Source: Styela clava
Lineage: Eukaryota; Chordata; Ascidiacea; Stolidobranchia; Styelidae
Assembly (NCBI RefSeq): GCF_964204865.1
Contig: NC_135260.1
Coordinates: 7,068,001-7,132,000, forward strand
Reading direction: 5' to 3'
DNA length: 64,000 bases
The notes under the pieces were generated by a model, which was given only the letters and a program-made list of their open reading frames with translations, ran no database searches and was not told the DNA's origin. Position numbers and translations under genes: made by a program. Below, piece by piece: positions 19,696 through 31,255 of the stretch (position 1 is the first letter of the stretch; each line of letters starts with the position of its first letter).

Positions 19696-22600
19696 ATGGG
19701 AATGCTTATCATATACTTAACTTTCTATGCCCATACAGTGTTGAGTGCGGCAGGTAAATTTATATTAGTTTTACGTATTTCAACACTATTGTATATTTTC
19801 AATATATTTTTCAAGGTATATTTCATGTGTTCGCTATATATTGGAAGTTTATTTGAGAATAGATAATATATATTATGATAACCGCATGCAGAGAGATGCA
19901 GACTAATAATATTAGACTTGAAGTAGTATTTGCGACGAAAAATGTATTGTGAACACCTTGAAATAATATAGCAAATTAACATAAGTTTAGTACAACTTAA
20001 CTAACTGAAAATAAATTGCGGAAAAAAATAAAACAGAAAAGCGAATGTTTTCGATAATGCCAAGATTTCCATTAGCAAATCGCAACGCAAATCTAACCGA
20101 TAATTATTAAACAATATCACGCTTTTCTTTCACAAATTTCAGCATCAGAAAGCTGCTGGATATCAGCAGTATGCGATGGAACCCCAACATGGATGAAACT
20201 TCCTTCGTTTGCTTCTTGTGTAAGTTACAATGCTTGTTCATATCTGCGATCATCTTTGTGTTATGTTTATGTATTACGTATTTTTGTAATCATTAAAATT
20301 GAAAAATCTATACTAATGGCTAGAGTCAATTTATGAATACAGATGATCTTGAATTTCTTTGGTCAGTGTTCATGTCAAAATAATGAACTAATATGTTATT
20401 TGTATTTATTTTTGTATGGGCGTGATCCTAGTTATAGACAAATACTTTCTATATACTTATAGTGTCGGATTCTTGCGATGCATTTGCGTTATACAAATAC
20501 GATATGTAAATATTTGAGTTCAGCCGGAGTGCAAACATTGCCTATCACTAATTTATTTTTCTTTGTTTCGAATATACTCGCTGTGTTACTCACGATACAA
20601 CTCATGAAAAAAAGGTCCTAAATCCTAATTATATCCCTACATTTCATCTTAATTATTTCTATTGTTTCAAGTGAAATACTCAAAATAACCTTTCCCTTTT
20701 CAATATATGCCCTCAAGTTGACAACACTTCTAATATTTTAGAAAGACTCATCGAATTATAACCTCAAAGAAAAAGTGCAGGAACTCGGTAGTAAGTAACA
20801 GTTGATCTACATCTCACTAAAATCGAGCGATATATACTCACGCGGCCATATTGGATAATGATATTCATATTGAATAAAAAGAGTCGTTCAATGTTATACT
20901 TAATTTTCGACGTCTTGGAGAACTACGGATCCAGAGGGTGGCGTATATTATGGTATTGACTCTTATTTGGTGTAGTTTTTAAAGCACTATCCGAAAATTG
21001 TTTCATGTCGGTGAAAATGCGAAATTGCGAATTTGAAATGTTTTTTATACGTTGATTGCTATACGACACATATTTTAACAGGCGAAGTAGCTACATTGAG
21101 GACTCAAATTCTTGACTTCGAAAATCGATTGAAAGATTTTATGGCAAACCCCTCAACAACGGACAATATGAGGACCTCGACCACGACAGGATTAAAAACA
21201 ACTCCTACCACCACAGCGACCCCAACTCAAGGTTTGAGAAACCGTATATGAGGCTGGCAAACATGATATCATCAGACGAAATGATTTTTATTCATTTGTT
21301 GGACAAGATGAATCAATTTTTATATTTTTGCAAGTGTTGGTCCATGGAAATGGAATATAAATTAAAATGTTTTACCCGAAATTAACCACCTCGATATTTG
21401 CGGGCCAATTTCGGCGCCTTTTCTTGCGAGTATTTTATAATGAATTCACAAACGGGACTTAAGATTACTCAACGGAACTTTTCTTAAACTTCATTAAACT
21501 GGATAAAATAAATGTGAATGTCCCTCTTATGATAATAATCGAATATTATTAACTAATATTATTGGAATTAAATTAATTAGGCATTTTACAAACGACCGGC
21601 GTTTACAATAATGTTGACATATAGTACTTGAATCGTGAATATATATATTCCAAATTTTGATATTTGGGAATTCTAAGCATGAAGTGAACTAGTAGAATTG
21701 TTTGCTCAAAAATAAATAAATTAATTCGTTCCGGTGCTTAAATGGTCCTAGGAAAATTCGCGGCAGGAAATTTTGCCGCGTAGGAAAAACTCGCCGCAGG
21801 AAATTTCGCCGCGTAGGAAAAATCGACTAATGAAAAATCGCCGCAGGAGCATTTTGCTGTAAACCAAGTATTTGTGATAAAAACAGTTTGGTTTTTCAAA
21901 TACTTTTTTATTTAATAAAAATTCATTATATAAGAGCATAGCTTAGCCCTAACTCTATAAATCAAACAGTTTTTATCGCAAATACTTGTTTTACAGCAAA
22001 ATCCTCTTGTGGCGATTTTTACGCGCGAATTTTCTTATGCGTCGAAATATCCTGTGGCGAGATTTTCCACAGTGAAATTTCCTGCGGCCAATTTTTCGGA
22101 CACGGCTTGAATTACTCGCTTAATGAGCCAGTTTGTTTTATTAATTCAATCTCATTTGTGTTTTAGGATATGACTGTTTTTATAACGATCGCCAGCACTG
22201 CTATGAACTGTTTACAAATGGTTCTAAAAGAACTCAGAGTGAATACAAAAAAGAATGCACAAAACGGCCAGGAGGGGATTTTGCTGATTACGAAAAAATC
22301 AAAAATATTCCAGATTTCGGAAAAATGTTATCTGATAGAAGAGATACTTCTCTACCTAATGCCTTGCTGATGAAATCTTCGATAACCAATGTTAGTCTGC
22401 TCAAATATATATTTTTATTTCTAATTAATGCAAAGAAGTAGCTTGAGTAGCTTTTGAAAATGAAACTGAACTGACTGAAACAAAAATCACAGTGCTACAG
22501 TCTAGCTTTGACACTTTATATGTCTAATGACTATAATATGTCTATGTAATGTAATAACAAACTGTAATGTAATAACATTGCCTTTTTAAAACTATTGCTG

Positions 22601-22871
22601 GAAATTTGATCTTTGTGCTTTCAAGTTTTCAGCAATAAAGTTTTATAAACTTCATCTAGTTTACATATTAACTTTTCGACTTCGTTTTTCTAAAAAGAAA
22701 ATGTGATCGAATTTTTTTTTTTATCTAATGCAGGTTGGTAACGCGCTTATGTGGGGATATTCAATTGTTTTCACAACAGACGATGAATATGAAGCATATT
22801 TTGCTTTGTGCCGTTCAGACTTTCCTGACAACCCGGTATACTCTGGAGAGTATGAATATAATGTAGCTTAA
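19696..22871 (+). CDS. Secreted C-type-lectin-like domain protein
   Basis: Six exons: 19,696-19,753; 20,143-20,219; 20,742-20,790; 21,082-21,231; 22,167-22,390; 22,734-22,871. All use GT-AG introns and the phases fit, giving 231 residues. Exon 1 is a textbook signal peptide (MGMLIIYLTFYAHTVLSAA). Exon 2 has a short Cys-containing segment (SESCWISAVCDG). Exons 3-4 give a predicted coiled coil (KEKVQEL, LRTQILDFENRLKDFM) and a Thr-rich linker likely to be O-glycosylated. Exons 5-6 give the lectin-like domain (about 112-231): CFYNDRQHCYELF, ECTKRPGGDFADYEKI, FALCR. The EPN/QPD and WND calcium-sugar motifs are absent, so classic sugar binding is doubtful. The exon 3 donor could instead be at 20,787, which also keeps frame and removes one residue. 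The exon 1 assignment rests on splice phase and the signal peptide. Confidence 0.75.
21741..22106. mobile_element. Foldback element in intron 4 of the lectin-like gene
   Basis: The left arm has tandem GCCGCAGGAAATTTCGCCGC-type units followed by TTTTGCTGTAAACCAAGTATTTG. The right arm is its reverse complement (CAAATACTTGTTTTACAGCAAAA, then CCTGTGGCGA and CCTGCGGCC units). Each arm is about 160 bp around a loop of about 60 bp near 21,896-21,960. No coding capacity. Confidence 0.75.
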
Positions 22872-23322
22872 CAAGAAAAGACTTTCGACTGATTACTTTA
22901 TCTTTAAACAGACAATTTTATTCGTCTTTATTGGACACGTTAGTGGACATAACGATCGTTTTGCATTATTTTTGGAAAACTTAAAAAGTCGCTTTTCTCT
23001 TTAAATACTAGACGAATTTCTTCAAAATTTTCAGCGGTTAAAAAAAGAATTTTCTTCTAGAAGGCTATTTATTACTTTTATTTATTTCAAATATTTCTGT
23101 TAGCTTTGTGGGGTTCGCTTTTTTGTTTGCTATGACGTCACCGACCGTCAGCTGATTTCGTGCTCGGCGTTTGCCGATGAATCTAGTGCTTAGCAATAGT
23201 AGGAAGTTTATTATGCCAAACGGTGGACTGTGGTATGATTTTCGGAAATTGGCAAAATGCTCTACGTGTCCAAATATTTGAGCATAGCTTTCTTGTTTTG
23301 TCAAAGTGATGGGTGATCGGGT
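22872..23322. repeat. Repeat-like stretch downstream of the lectin-like gene
   Basis: Contains TTATTGGACACGTTAG near 22,928 and the roughly inverted CTACGTGTCCAAATATTTG near 23,260. Related fragments (TTTTCAG.GGTT..AGA...T.TT.TAGAAGGC) appear near 55,630-55,810. Probably a mobile-element remnant; no gene is supported. Confidence 0.4.
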
Positions 23323-24133
23323 GATCATACCAAGTGTAGAAAAATGTTTATTAAAATATCTACAATGTAAATGTATAAGCGAAAAAAATTATTTTGCAGA
23401 AAATAGCATAATAAAGATAAAAAAAAATAGAATTCATTGTTATTTTCCATATATCCTTCCTTTGCCTTGACTACACGCCTCGATCTGTTTGGAACTTGAC
23501 TGCACGAGGCACGTGTGGTTTCTTTTGACATTTTGTCCCAACAAGTCATTATTCTATGCTTTAGAGCAGTTGTTCTCAAATTAAGGTCACTAGTGGTAGA
23601 CGAGCAGCTTTGAATTATTGCAACAATTAACTTTTGTATTCGCTAAACAGCGTTTATAGCGCTACCAATCCTTGTCTTTAGAGATCGCCCTCATCCGTTA
23701 CTGTATACCAAAAACGGAACAGGCATGTTTTCGCCGTTTTGCGTTTTACGTCACAATGTGGCGGCATTAAACCGCTATCAACGACGTTTAGCGAATGGTT
23801 AGTTGTTGCAATAATTCAAAGCTGCTTCCGCACCACTTGAAAAACTTCCGTGTATCACTAGTGGTGGGCGCAACTCAGATTGAAAACAACTGCTCTAAGG
23901 CGTAGAATGATGACTTGTTAGAACAAAATTTCAGAAGAAACCATACCCCGTGCAGTCAAGTTTCAATCAGATCGAGGCGTGTAGTGAAGGCAAATGGAAT
24001 ATATATATATCATAAAATAACAATGAATTCTATTATTTATCTTTATAGGGTTATTTTCTGCCAAATCCTTTTTTCTCTCTTACATTCATATTTTAGATAT
24101 TTTAATAAACATTTGTCTACACTTGTTCTGATC
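23323..24133. repeat. 811-bp palindrome (arms about 340-360 bp)
   Basis: Starts GATCATACCAAGTGTAG and ends CTACACTTGTTCTGATC. The arms (about 23,323-23,661 and 23,772-24,133) pair through blocks such as AACAAGTCATTATTCTATGC with GCGTAGAATGATGACTTGTT. Each arm carries hAT-like ends (CAGTTGTTCTCAAA; TTGAAAACAACTG). The loop is about 110 bp. Open frames inside are by-products of the repeat. Confidence 0.8.
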
Positions 24134-27100
24134 ATCCTGTATATAATAGTATCTGTCCAGCAATCTGTGAATTAAATCTAGATCAAGTTGTTTTTATTAC
24201 AAAAATTAATATTAGATGTGAGCTATGCAAATTGGTCATAAATATTACTAGAGCTATACACGACTACAAGTTTTCAAATACTAACGCCCGGCAGAACATC
24301 TCACCTCTTCAAATGTGTATATACGCCATTGCAACACTTTTATTTTTGGCCGAACAATTTTAATGGCTAGTATTCAGATTTTCTGTAGTTTTATGTAACT
24401 TTATTACAATAAAAGTTGTACTGAGAAGCTTGCCTCAATCTATGATTTCTAGACTGTGATATAGGATAGGGTATATATTATGGTCATTCAAAATGCACCA
24501 TATGTGCAGGTAAAAAATTAAAGATCGCGATAGGTCTCGACAAAATTATTCGAGCTATTTAGCAGTCGACAATCCTAGTGTATATTACATACCATAGAAT
24601 TATGAATAGAATATATTTAATTGAAATAATCTTATTATTGCAAACAATTGTGAAAGCGGTCTACTCTGACAACAGCATATGCGGAGCTTCCTCATTGCTA
24701 ATATGAGACAATGATTTATTAAGCAGTCAATGCAGAAATTCAATTAATTGACTCTTGAATCAAATTCAAATGCGTTCCAATTCATTCTATTGTGTCTCCT
24801 GGATTTACTATCAAATTCAACTATTCATATTACCATAGCTGAAGACAATATAGTATTGAAATTGAGGATTGAATTACCATATTGTCAGTTTATATACACC
24901 GTTGAATCTTCCGATGATCTATCTATTTAATTGGGTAATTTTTTTGCTAGTTACTCTAAACTACAGAATGGTTGGCTCGTGTTGACTGCTAATTTATCAG
25001 TATAGGCAATACAATGGAGAAGCTATTTTATCATAAAATATTGCAGATTATAATTCATTCAGAAAAATTTTATATTTATAACGACAAACTATTATCAAAA
25101 TCAACTCAATCCAAGCAACAGTTCAAGCTGAACGAGCATAGACGAAATGCATTACACTAACTGTTACTTAAATTAGAGAGCAACAGAAATATAATTAAAA
25201 GGTTAATTACAGCACATACTCTAGTATTTTATTGATGAATAGCACCTAACATGTTTAACAGTTTTTATACTTATTACTTAACCACGATATACGCAGATAA
25301 TGATGTTGAGTTAATAAGCTCTAGCTAAAACGATATGAACATATGTACTCATGGTTAGAGCTTTCTAGGAACACTGCTACCTTATTTTTGTGATACGTTT
25401 TTTACGTAAAACCCTGCAGTGCTTCTGGAATACTGAAATGTCGACGAAAACTTGAAACGCATGGCTTATTTGCAGCCTTGCTACAGGACACATAAGTGAA
25501 TGACATCTCGCTACTTGCATAACACCACGTAGGCTTGCATTTCACATCTTTCCTTTTGATAAAATTTAATTTTTTACTCTTTTACCTTGTGAATTAGTAC
25601 AAATTATTATCAAGGAAAAAATGATTCTTAAAAAAAATTCACAAACGGGAAAAATTGTTCTATTATTTTGAGACCGTATAAACGGCCAGAAAACTCAAAT
25701 TTGTACTGGCCTTGGAAAAGCTGCGTAGTAATACCAGTCTGATCGAAACTGTGATATAATTTGTATTTTCTACGGACAGAATTATTTAGAATCAATTACT
25801 CATTATAATTTATTTATTTCGATTTATTTGCAAATATTATTCACATGGTTATGGTTATGTAGAATTACATTCTGCAATCGCAATGGCACAAAAGAACCCT
25901 GATGTGTGGACGCCATAAAACATGCTAACGACAAGAACAATATCCATCGTGGATTGGGTCTGAGTATAAAATTAGAAAAGCACAATTATTTGTTAGTGTC
26001 ATCGTTTTTGTATTACAATTACTATTTCATTAAATTTGGTTATTTAGTTCATTTCAACTTTTATTATTTTTCTGTTCTTTAAATGAATACTTTACTAGGA
26101 TAGGTCATATTTTGTTGCACAAAAGGTTTCAAGCGTATTGAGCCTGATTACAGCGATTTATTTATATATATATGGATAGACAAATATAAATGGCATTTAC
26201 AACATATCATAGGCGTAGAAACGCTCAGAGGTTGCTAATACATAAGAATTGTTTAGAAGCCATATGGTATCAATTCAATGCAACAATTGTAATACAACTC
26301 TTAGATATCCGGCGCCCGTATTTGCAATCTGTTGTTTGAAACAGTACTTTTAAGTTTATCATATTTATTTGTCTGTAACCTATTCTATTGTATATATATA
26401 TATATTAGTGGTTTATAATTATCAGAATATAAGGTACGGTATATTATAGGCAGCTTTAGTTGTTAAAAATACTGAAAGCAATAGCTCTGTATTAGTCGAG
26501 GATTTGGTAAAATGAATTCTCTGGTATTTCATTTTAGTCGTTGATGGGTCTTTTGATCCCGTCTAAAAACAAGTTAATTAGAATTTCAGTTTTAAAGCAT
26601 AAAACCGACAAATCAAGCTTGCTCATATCGGCAATTGTGCAACATTGGATAACGTGCGTACTCTCTATGTTGGCGTTGTTATTGCGATGCTTAACAGGGT
26701 TGACTTCCCTTTCCCAATGACTTAATAAAATATGGAAAACATCCGGCAATTTCTAAATTTCTATTGTTCCTAGCCTGACGCATTCATCAGCCATACTTCC
26801 TAATGACAACGACACGTGTGATATTCCTTAAGAGCTCTTCATCAAATTTACTTTAAACGGCTGCGTGGCGCACGGTGAATAACGTTGAGCTTCGTTTGGA
26901 TATTGCAGTTGTATGCGGAAAGTCAACTGCGATTATTCTTTATTTCGGCGTTATTCATACGTATACGATTGCTCACAATCAGGATTAGACAGTAAATAAG
27001 AGTGAGTGAGGGGTATGGGTATACAATAATTTTTATACCTGTACTGTACTGATAAAATGACAGTAACGATTTCCATGAAGAGCGTGACGCCGTAAAAAAA

Positions 27101-27437
27101 AATTTATAATTTTTTTTTACTCACGGTAAAACCTAAAGCAATAGATAACGATACCAAATTTAAAATATACCGTATGCACGTTCTCATAGAATTGGAAAGT
27201 GTGATTAAATTCTTTTTATTCAAGTAGTATACAATTTTACTGTGAAACAAAACGCTTGCTTCATGAACACTTAAATGGTTACACATATCATAGCATAAAT
27301 GAATTTGTGAATTTGTCATTTCGTTTAACTTTTAGCTACTTCCCAGATTGAATCGATATCTTATCCTATTCATAATTTTATTCGCGAGCTATTTTTTTAA
27401 TAATTTGTAGAAATTTAGTACCAAATAGCAATAAAAT
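24134..27437. other. Intergenic stretch, nothing supportable
   Basis: 3.3 kb of AT-rich DNA. A short TA microsatellite lies at 26,391-26,406. No open frame on either strand has splice or family support. Confidence 0.5.
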
Positions 27438-28519
27438 ATGAATTCAAAAGTTCTTCTATTGACAATGATGTTGATGACATTCTGCGTTGCGGACGGATGG
27501 CTTTTCGGTCATCATCATCATTATCATCATCATCACTATTATTATGGATGTGATATGGAGTAAGTAGAACCGTGTTTACAAACTTGTTTACATTTCAATT
27601 TTTATTTTGTTTTTTCATACTTCGCTTATTATTATTTTGTGGCAAAATTGACGCTCGACATGACTAATATTCATCCGCTTCAGATTTGACGGTTGTGGTG
27701 TACGGTTACGTACTATACTGGTAACGAACTTCATACATTTGACAACATTTTGAATAGAAGGTTAATCATTCCATGCTATATATGTATTCCTACTTACTCT
27801 ACTTTGTTATCATATATATTACGCGTTAAAAAATTATTATTTTCTTAACAGTGATAACGAACAAAATGCAGAAAGGCGAATTGATTCAGGTAAAACGCTT
27901 TGTATTACTACTTTATATTTGCGTAATATGATATATATGAACTGGGAGATACTCGAACTTTTAAGGGCCTTGTATACAAATGCCTTACTATGTTATCAAC
28001 ATTGCAAATGGTATGCATCCCTGTGAAAATAGTATGTGAACCAAGATGGCGGACACCGAAACGTAGAATGTGTACCCTGTTAGGCCATAATTGCAGGTAC
28101 AAATACTACGGGAGTCATTTGGCTGGACTCCGAACTTGTAATAGAACTAAAATAAGAAAAATTGGAATAAAATTAGGGGGCAACCCTAACCTGGTACACA
28201 TACTACGTTTCGGTGTCCGTCATCTTGGTTCATGTGTTTTGGGAGTACCTTTTTTTGTAGTTGCAGACACTTGCAGTAAGATTATGTTTGTTCACTGAAC
28301 GGGAAATCGATTTTCAGATTGCCCAAGTATTTGTGTTACTTTTAATAATGCAAGTAAATGTTAATTTTGAAACATCAATAGACAACAATACATATAAAAA
28401 AAAATGTCTAAATTGTGATCATATCCCACATTTTTGAATGCTATTTTTCAATTTCAGCTGAAAACGAAGATGCACTTTTCCATCCAGTAGAAGACGTTGA
28501 TATGAAGATGAACCAGTGA
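27438..28519 (+). CDS. Secreted His/Tyr-rich peptide precursor (73 aa)
   Basis: Three exons: 27,438-27,559; 27,852-27,889; 28,458-28,519, with consensus splice sites and matching phases (2, then 1). Residues 1-20 are a clear signal peptide (MNSKVLLLTMMLMTFCVADG). Residues 21-37 read WLFGHHHHYHHHHYYYG: eight His and four Tyr in 13 residues between two glycines. A single Cys (38) follows. The rest is acidic (DDNEQNAE, ENEDALFHPVEDVD) with a dibasic RR at 49-50 that could be a cleavage site. Signal peptide, basic or aromatic core and acidic tail is the layout of many invertebrate defence-peptide precursors. The core could also bind Zn or Cu, or have its Tyr residues oxidised to DOPA. I recognise no named family; function is inference. 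Confidence 0.75.
27941..28248 (-). mobile_element. Inverted-repeat element in intron 2 of the peptide gene
   Basis: GAACCAAGATGGCGGACACC (28,038 on) pairs with GGTGTCCGTCATCTTGGTTC (about 28,216 on). Its interior on the minus strand (AATTTTATTCCAATTTTTC, TTTTAGTTCTATTAC) matches 62,180-62,220 and 63,395-63,435, so this is one copy of a dispersed family. Outer limits are approximate. Confidence 0.55.
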
Positions 28520-31251
28520 TAAGAGGAGCGCAATTCATGAAAACATATATATTCAGTCTCTTTTAAGTAATCAAGAAAAATATATAAAATTTAGAATAAC
28601 ATGAAAATTATTATGGCCCAAGACGATATGAACTATATACCTAGTACTTTATGAGTAAAACTGATATTGTTATTTGATTGGTGGTGAATATAAATTGAAA
28701 TATGATACAATGTGTTTCATAATGCCAGTTGACTGAGAAATAGCAGAAGATGTTTTGTTGATGATCGAAAAGCCTCAGAAAAGATACACTCAAAGGAAAG
28801 TTTATAATGGCGGTATACACTAGCTAGTTATTGGTGAATTAGTGGTATCATACGTTCGGTGGCAACGTAGCATAGAGGTTGCTAGTGCTTAACTCCCGCC
28901 TGCCGCTTCCTCCACTATAACTGTTTCGAATGTGGTTTAAGTTTATCGCAGTTCGAGTATTTTGTAAAAAATCAATTGAACCTTGTCGAACCATAAATAT
29001 AGATTTTCCTTGAAGTTGAATTGAAAATTGATAAATAGCATGAAGTTTAACTGAGAACATGAGACGTACGAATCAGTTTGTGAACCATCTTTACAATAAG
29101 AAATTGGATGAATGAGCGGAAATCTACATTGATTTCGAACAACACAAAATGCAACTTTCGGTGGCAATTACATTCTACATTCATTACATTTGGTTGATAG
29201 TTTGTTCAATTCTCGGCGTAATGCCGCCATGAAACTGACTGTATGCGCTATTAATTAAACTGAGACAAATTCCAGGGTCTTCTTGTTTGCCACCTGTAGT
29301 CGCTGTGAGGTAGAACTATTCAGCGCTACCAGAACGGTTATATCTCTTCGACCGTACGCTGTGCGCGTCGACTGACCGAGTTTGTTTCTTGTCCTTAGTA
29401 ATCTATGCGGAATGCGCTTGATAGGTGTAATAAGATGAAAACAGAAGTGATTTTGCACAATTTTTAGACTTTATTTCAATATGGACCTGATTCATGAATA
29501 AAATTATAAAAAAAATCAAAATCAATCAAAATTTGAAATATTTTAAGTTTCGAAAATCCCTTTTCTTGTATCTAGAAACCTTAATCTTTAGAAACTTTGT
29601 TTATTTCCTCCCCAGTCCATTCATAATATGCCGCAATGGGGATGGGCGTCACGTTTGACTTTGACAATTCTGTTTCATTTGATTTCATTTATTGGACACA
29701 AAATGAAGCATGGATTGTTTTGTAAATTTTTTTAGTTATTGTTGTTTCATATAAAAAAAATCTATTTTCTCAGCAAGTAATGCACAAATCGTTTTAAAAA
29801 ATGTCAGCACAAGATGAAAGGATTCTATAGAATGCTATTACCTCTTTCCAAATATACTCTGAATCCCACGGGACCAGTTATTTCGCCAAATATTTTGCTG
29901 TTTTTTTTTTCAGTCAACCGCCTATCAGGCTATATTTTCAGCAAGTTCGATGCTGTCATGCCCTAACTTCGTGTGCACTTATTTGATCGTTGGTCTTTTG
30001 TTTATTATTATAACGCGATGCAAATCGGTTAAATATACACACTAGCAGGAACTTACTAGAGAGGAATGAAACAATTTTAAACTGACCGATGCTCGAAAAT
30101 ACTGTGTTTTGATGACATTGAGTAATTCAAATGATTTTACGACATGGACTACAAGTATGCTGGGTTTCCACAATCTCCAACCTTGAGTTGGAAAAAAATG
30201 AATGTAATTTCTTATACAAGCATTCTGCGAGTCGATTTTGCTGCGATGTTGGTTTCGCATACCCTGCAGTGTATTAGATGTCAGATTCAAGACACAGACA
30301 ATTCAGGTTGTCATTTCGCAATTTGGACATTGTTGAAATATTAATTATAAAGCGTTAAGTAATAACAAATAATTAGATGAGATTTTGGAGTACAATTTTC
30401 ATGTGAAAAAAAAATGAGAAACTTTTTGATAAACCCTGTGTTAAATAAATATATATGGCGTCTTGCAGAGAACTCTATGATTCTAGCTAAGGTTCTGATG
30501 TAAACTTAGTGTTTAAACAAACCCGAAGTTGCCAATATTTTGTACAACCACGTAAGGGCGTTAGATATTTTTGCTTTGTTTATTAGGTTTTCTACTCATC
30601 TGGTTATTAACAAAATAGGTTAAACATTATGATATCGTTATTTATAACTTCAAACAATTATTGAAAAGGATCCACACATATATATAACCAAGCTTTAGGA
30701 AAAACATGACTCGTATAAGTTATTTTTGAATAAAATGATTGTCGTCTTTGAATGTATTTATGTATAGTTATTGGAAGGGAGAAAGTAAATTAACTGCTAC
30801 TTTACATTGTCTGTTAGGTGTGCAGAAGGGAAGATTATCACTCCATCTTAAACATTTATATTTAGTTACAGAGACCACCACCGTACCGTAGCATCATTAT
30901 ATGCTGATAAATCAAGATTTGTCGCATGTGGTCGAGATGTTTTGTCTGGTTGAGCTTTGGAATTCCAATTTATCACAATTGACTCTAACGTGCCGCCTAA
31001 AATACTGGAAAAAATTAGTAGGGATTATGCATGTTTGCTGAATGGAACCAGATGTTGAAATACGTTTACCTATAAAGTATAAAAAATTAGAAGCAAATCG
31101 TTAACTGCTATTCTCATACTATACATGGCATCCTATCAATATACCAATTAAATTGAAATAGTGCGGACGAGCAACGATGCCATATTTTGAGGCATGGTTG
31201 ATTTTCTATATATTGTATTGTGTGTATTATATTCTTAGAAATCAAATTGTA
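28520..31251. other. Intergenic stretch, one doubtful tRNA-like remnant
   Basis: No gene is supported. Near 28,857-28,945 there are weak A-box-like (TAGCATAGAGG) and B-box-like (GTTTCGAATG) segments that could be an old tRNA-derived SINE head; this is tentative. Confidence 0.35.
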
Positions 31252-31255
31252 GACA

